DNA of 64,000 bases from Anastrepha obliqua. Its lineage: Eukaryota > Arthropoda > Insecta > Diptera > Tephritidae. The translations under genes and the position numbers were made by a program. The stretch lies in the NCBI RefSeq assembly GCF_027943255.1, contig NC_072897.1, forward strand, positions 61,528,406-61,592,405, given 5' to 3'. The notes under the pieces were generated by a model that was not told the DNA's origin, searched no databases, and worked only from the letters and a program-made list of their open reading frames with translations. Shown here one piece after another: positions 62,127-64,000 of this stretch; the first letter of the stretch is position 1; the number at the start of each line of letters is the position of its first letter.

Positions 62127-64000
62127 GAGAATGTTAATGCAATGAGAAGGTGCAAATGTTACTGTAAGCTTTTTTTAGTACAATTGAGATCTGAAAGATT
62201 TGTAATAAGGTCATTTAGCACACCGAGTTTATAGACACCTCACTGACTTTTGCCCACACAAAAATTAGAAACACCACACATCTTTCACCTCAACACACAA
62301 CACATTTCTCACCTCGACATTAAACCAATTAAATTTGTACTATTTTCGTATTTTTGAAATAATAAGCGAATACGTAAAATTTATTACATAATTTTTTTTT
62401 TTTAATTACATTAAAAAAAAAAAACGATTTTAAAAAATAAAATTTATAAAAAAAAGTTTGCACCGGGAATTGAACTCGAGTCTAACATGTGGCGAGGAAA
62501 AATAGGCGGTGCGTTTATTTCTTCCACTGTTTATTTTTTGACCATTTTGTTACTTTTGAAATGATAAGCGGATACATAAAATTTATTACAAATTTTTTTA
62601 CGATTACATTAAAAAAATAAAAATTAAAAACGAAAAAAAAAAAATTTCCACCGAGAATTGATGGCGAGTCACGTGGGGAGGATAAATACATTAAACTAAT
62701 TAAATTTTTACTATTTTCGTATTTTTTTAAATAATAAGCGAATACGTAAAATTTATTACATAATTTTTTTTAATTACATAAAAAAAAAACGAATTTAAAA
62801 AAAAAAATTAATAAAAAAAGGTTTGCACTGGGAATTGAAATCGAGTCTAACATGTGGCGAGGAAAAATAGGCGGTGCGTTTATTTCTTCGACTGCTTATT
62901 TTTTGACCATTTTGTTACTTTTGAAATGATAAGCGGATACATAAAATTTATTAAAAAATTTTTACGATTACATTAAAAAAAACACATTTAAAAAAAAAAA
63001 AAAAAAAATTGGCGCCGAGAATTGATGCCGGGGAGGATAAATACGCAGTGCGTTTATTTCTGCGCCTGCGTTGTGAACCAAGGTTTTGTGCATGCGCGCG
63101 ACGCGAATTAATTTTAATAAAGTTCTGAAAGTAATTCATGAAGTTTTTCATTACATACATTTATAAATGAACGTATACTCTATATGTACATAAATGATGG
63201 TATATGACAATATACATACATAATATGTATGTACATGTCAATAGGAGGTATTTGCATTAAGAAAAAAAAACGGTTTAAGATAAATCAACACTTATTTTAT
63301 ATTGTATGTCAATTTATAGTTTATGTATTCGACAGCATTTACATACATATGTAGGTATGTACATTTGTATATGAAAAACAATAATGCACAAGCGCAAGAA
63401 CATCATCTTCCTTTCATACATATGTACATATGCATGTATGCCCAAATAACCTTGACTTATGTATGTACACAAGTCACAGCACATCACATTCTTACAAGAC
63501 AAATACACCTAGCGAGTTTCTTCCTAACAAGTGCAAAAACAATTCTGCTCTATGTATGTATATATACCGACTTTATGTCCTAGCATATATACATACATAC
63601 ATATATACCTACTTGCCTTCTAAACTTCCTACAAAATAATTGTATTCATATGTTACTACATCCATGCACGTTCATACATTCATGCATATGTATATGCGCG
63701 AGCACAGCGCTCCCTTCTTGCTTCCGTGTACTTTTGTCTTTCACCAGTCGATATTCCTAATATTGTATTTACAAAAACACGATATGTACTTTGATAGACG
63801 CAAAAGCAACAGCAAGCGCAACGCCATGGCCGCTTTGCCACCGCACATTCTAAAATGTTCTAGAACACAACAAAAACACATACCTCACATGCGCATGTCG
63901 CCCAAAGCTAAAATCTAAGCCTAGGGACTACAAAAACAAAATACATTCGTAGACGCAGTCGCAGCGGCCATGATTCTATCAGCGACGGCGCTGAACAATT
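62127..64000. mobile_element. Second copy of the hAT-like terminal-repeat element (runs off the window)
   Basis: Starts CAGAGAATGTTAATGCAATG at 62127 and is the reverse complement of 52076 down to 43617 once the two LOA insertions are removed. It therefore shows the empty sites of both LINEs (near 62405-62415 and 62965-62978). It differs by a tandem duplication of about 370 bp (62322-62691 and 62692-63060). No transposase or other protein is seen in the visible 1.9 kb. Confidence 0.88.
62322..63060. repeat. Tandem duplication (about 370 bp x 2) carrying tRNA-like modules
   Basis: Two units each contain AATAATAAGCGAATACGTAAAAT, GGGAATTGAA-TCGAGTCTAAC, TGGCGAGGAAAAATAGGCGG and ATGATAAGCGGATACATAAAA, then a GAGAATTGATG block. 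On the minus strand each unit thus holds two tRNA-like T-arm modules (62459 and 62650; 62822 and 63010). The single-copy arrangement is in the other element copy. Confidence 0.8.

Overview
The window looks like repeat-rich, probably heterochromatic or intergenic DNA from a higher fly (Diptera: Brachycera). A tephritid fruit fly is my best guess. The reasons are the dense ACATACATATGTATGTA-type AT microsatellites and the transposon mix: Helitrons with Pif1 helicase, LOA/Jockey/R1/RTE LINEs, a tRNA-derived SINE, Ty3/gypsy, Tc1/mariner. The species call is inference. I found no convincing single-copy host gene. Every coding stretch I can identify belongs to a mobile element, and most are broken.

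Layout. 1-1722: end of an LTR retroelement (minus strand; primer-binding site and LTR) inserted in Helitron copy 1 (1723-5356), which itself sits in a decayed RTE LINE (5357-6343). 6641-8010: dead Jockey LINE. 8616-9494: MITE pair. 9530-10980: dispersed repeat carrying a tRNA-SINE with a target-site duplication. 10985-11640: DDE transposase remnant. 11688-13954: non-autonomous Helitron with about 12 minisatellite units. 13976-14283: second SINE. 15041-19290: decayed RNase H-bearing LINE (LOA-like), minus strand. 20018-26701: two MITE copies, the second split by a complete 5.6-kb Helitron (copy 2, 20803-26439). 26702-28715: dead R1-like LINE. 28995-31455: Helitron of a second family, followed by two minisatellite Helitrons to 32498. 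32866-35148: 5'-truncated LOA with one open 700-codon frame. 35850-37340: dispersed repeat.

37400-52885 is a Ty3/gypsy element split inside its reverse transcriptase by a 12.4-kb insertion (39658-52076). The insertion has hAT-like terminal inverted repeats (CAGAGAATG...CATTCTCTG) and a 7-bp target duplication. It contains a 2-kb foldback (40566-42533), a mariner scrap, a complete apparently intact LOA retrotransposon (44640-50132, ORF1 plus 1202-aa ORF2, 14-bp target duplication) and a truncated LOA copy. A second copy of the same terminal-repeat element enters at 62127 and runs off the right edge. 54628-57850 is a nearly full-length RTE LINE; 57957-58679 is a TTAA-flanked MITE inside a Tc1-like transposase remnant.

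Because many insertions can be read with target duplications or sister empty sites, the relative order of events can be reconstructed. The most interesting items are the intact LOA element, two Helitron copies sharing the same disabling lesions, a SINE whose tail resembles the RTE LINE tail, and reiterated tRNA-like modules inside the terminal-repeat element.
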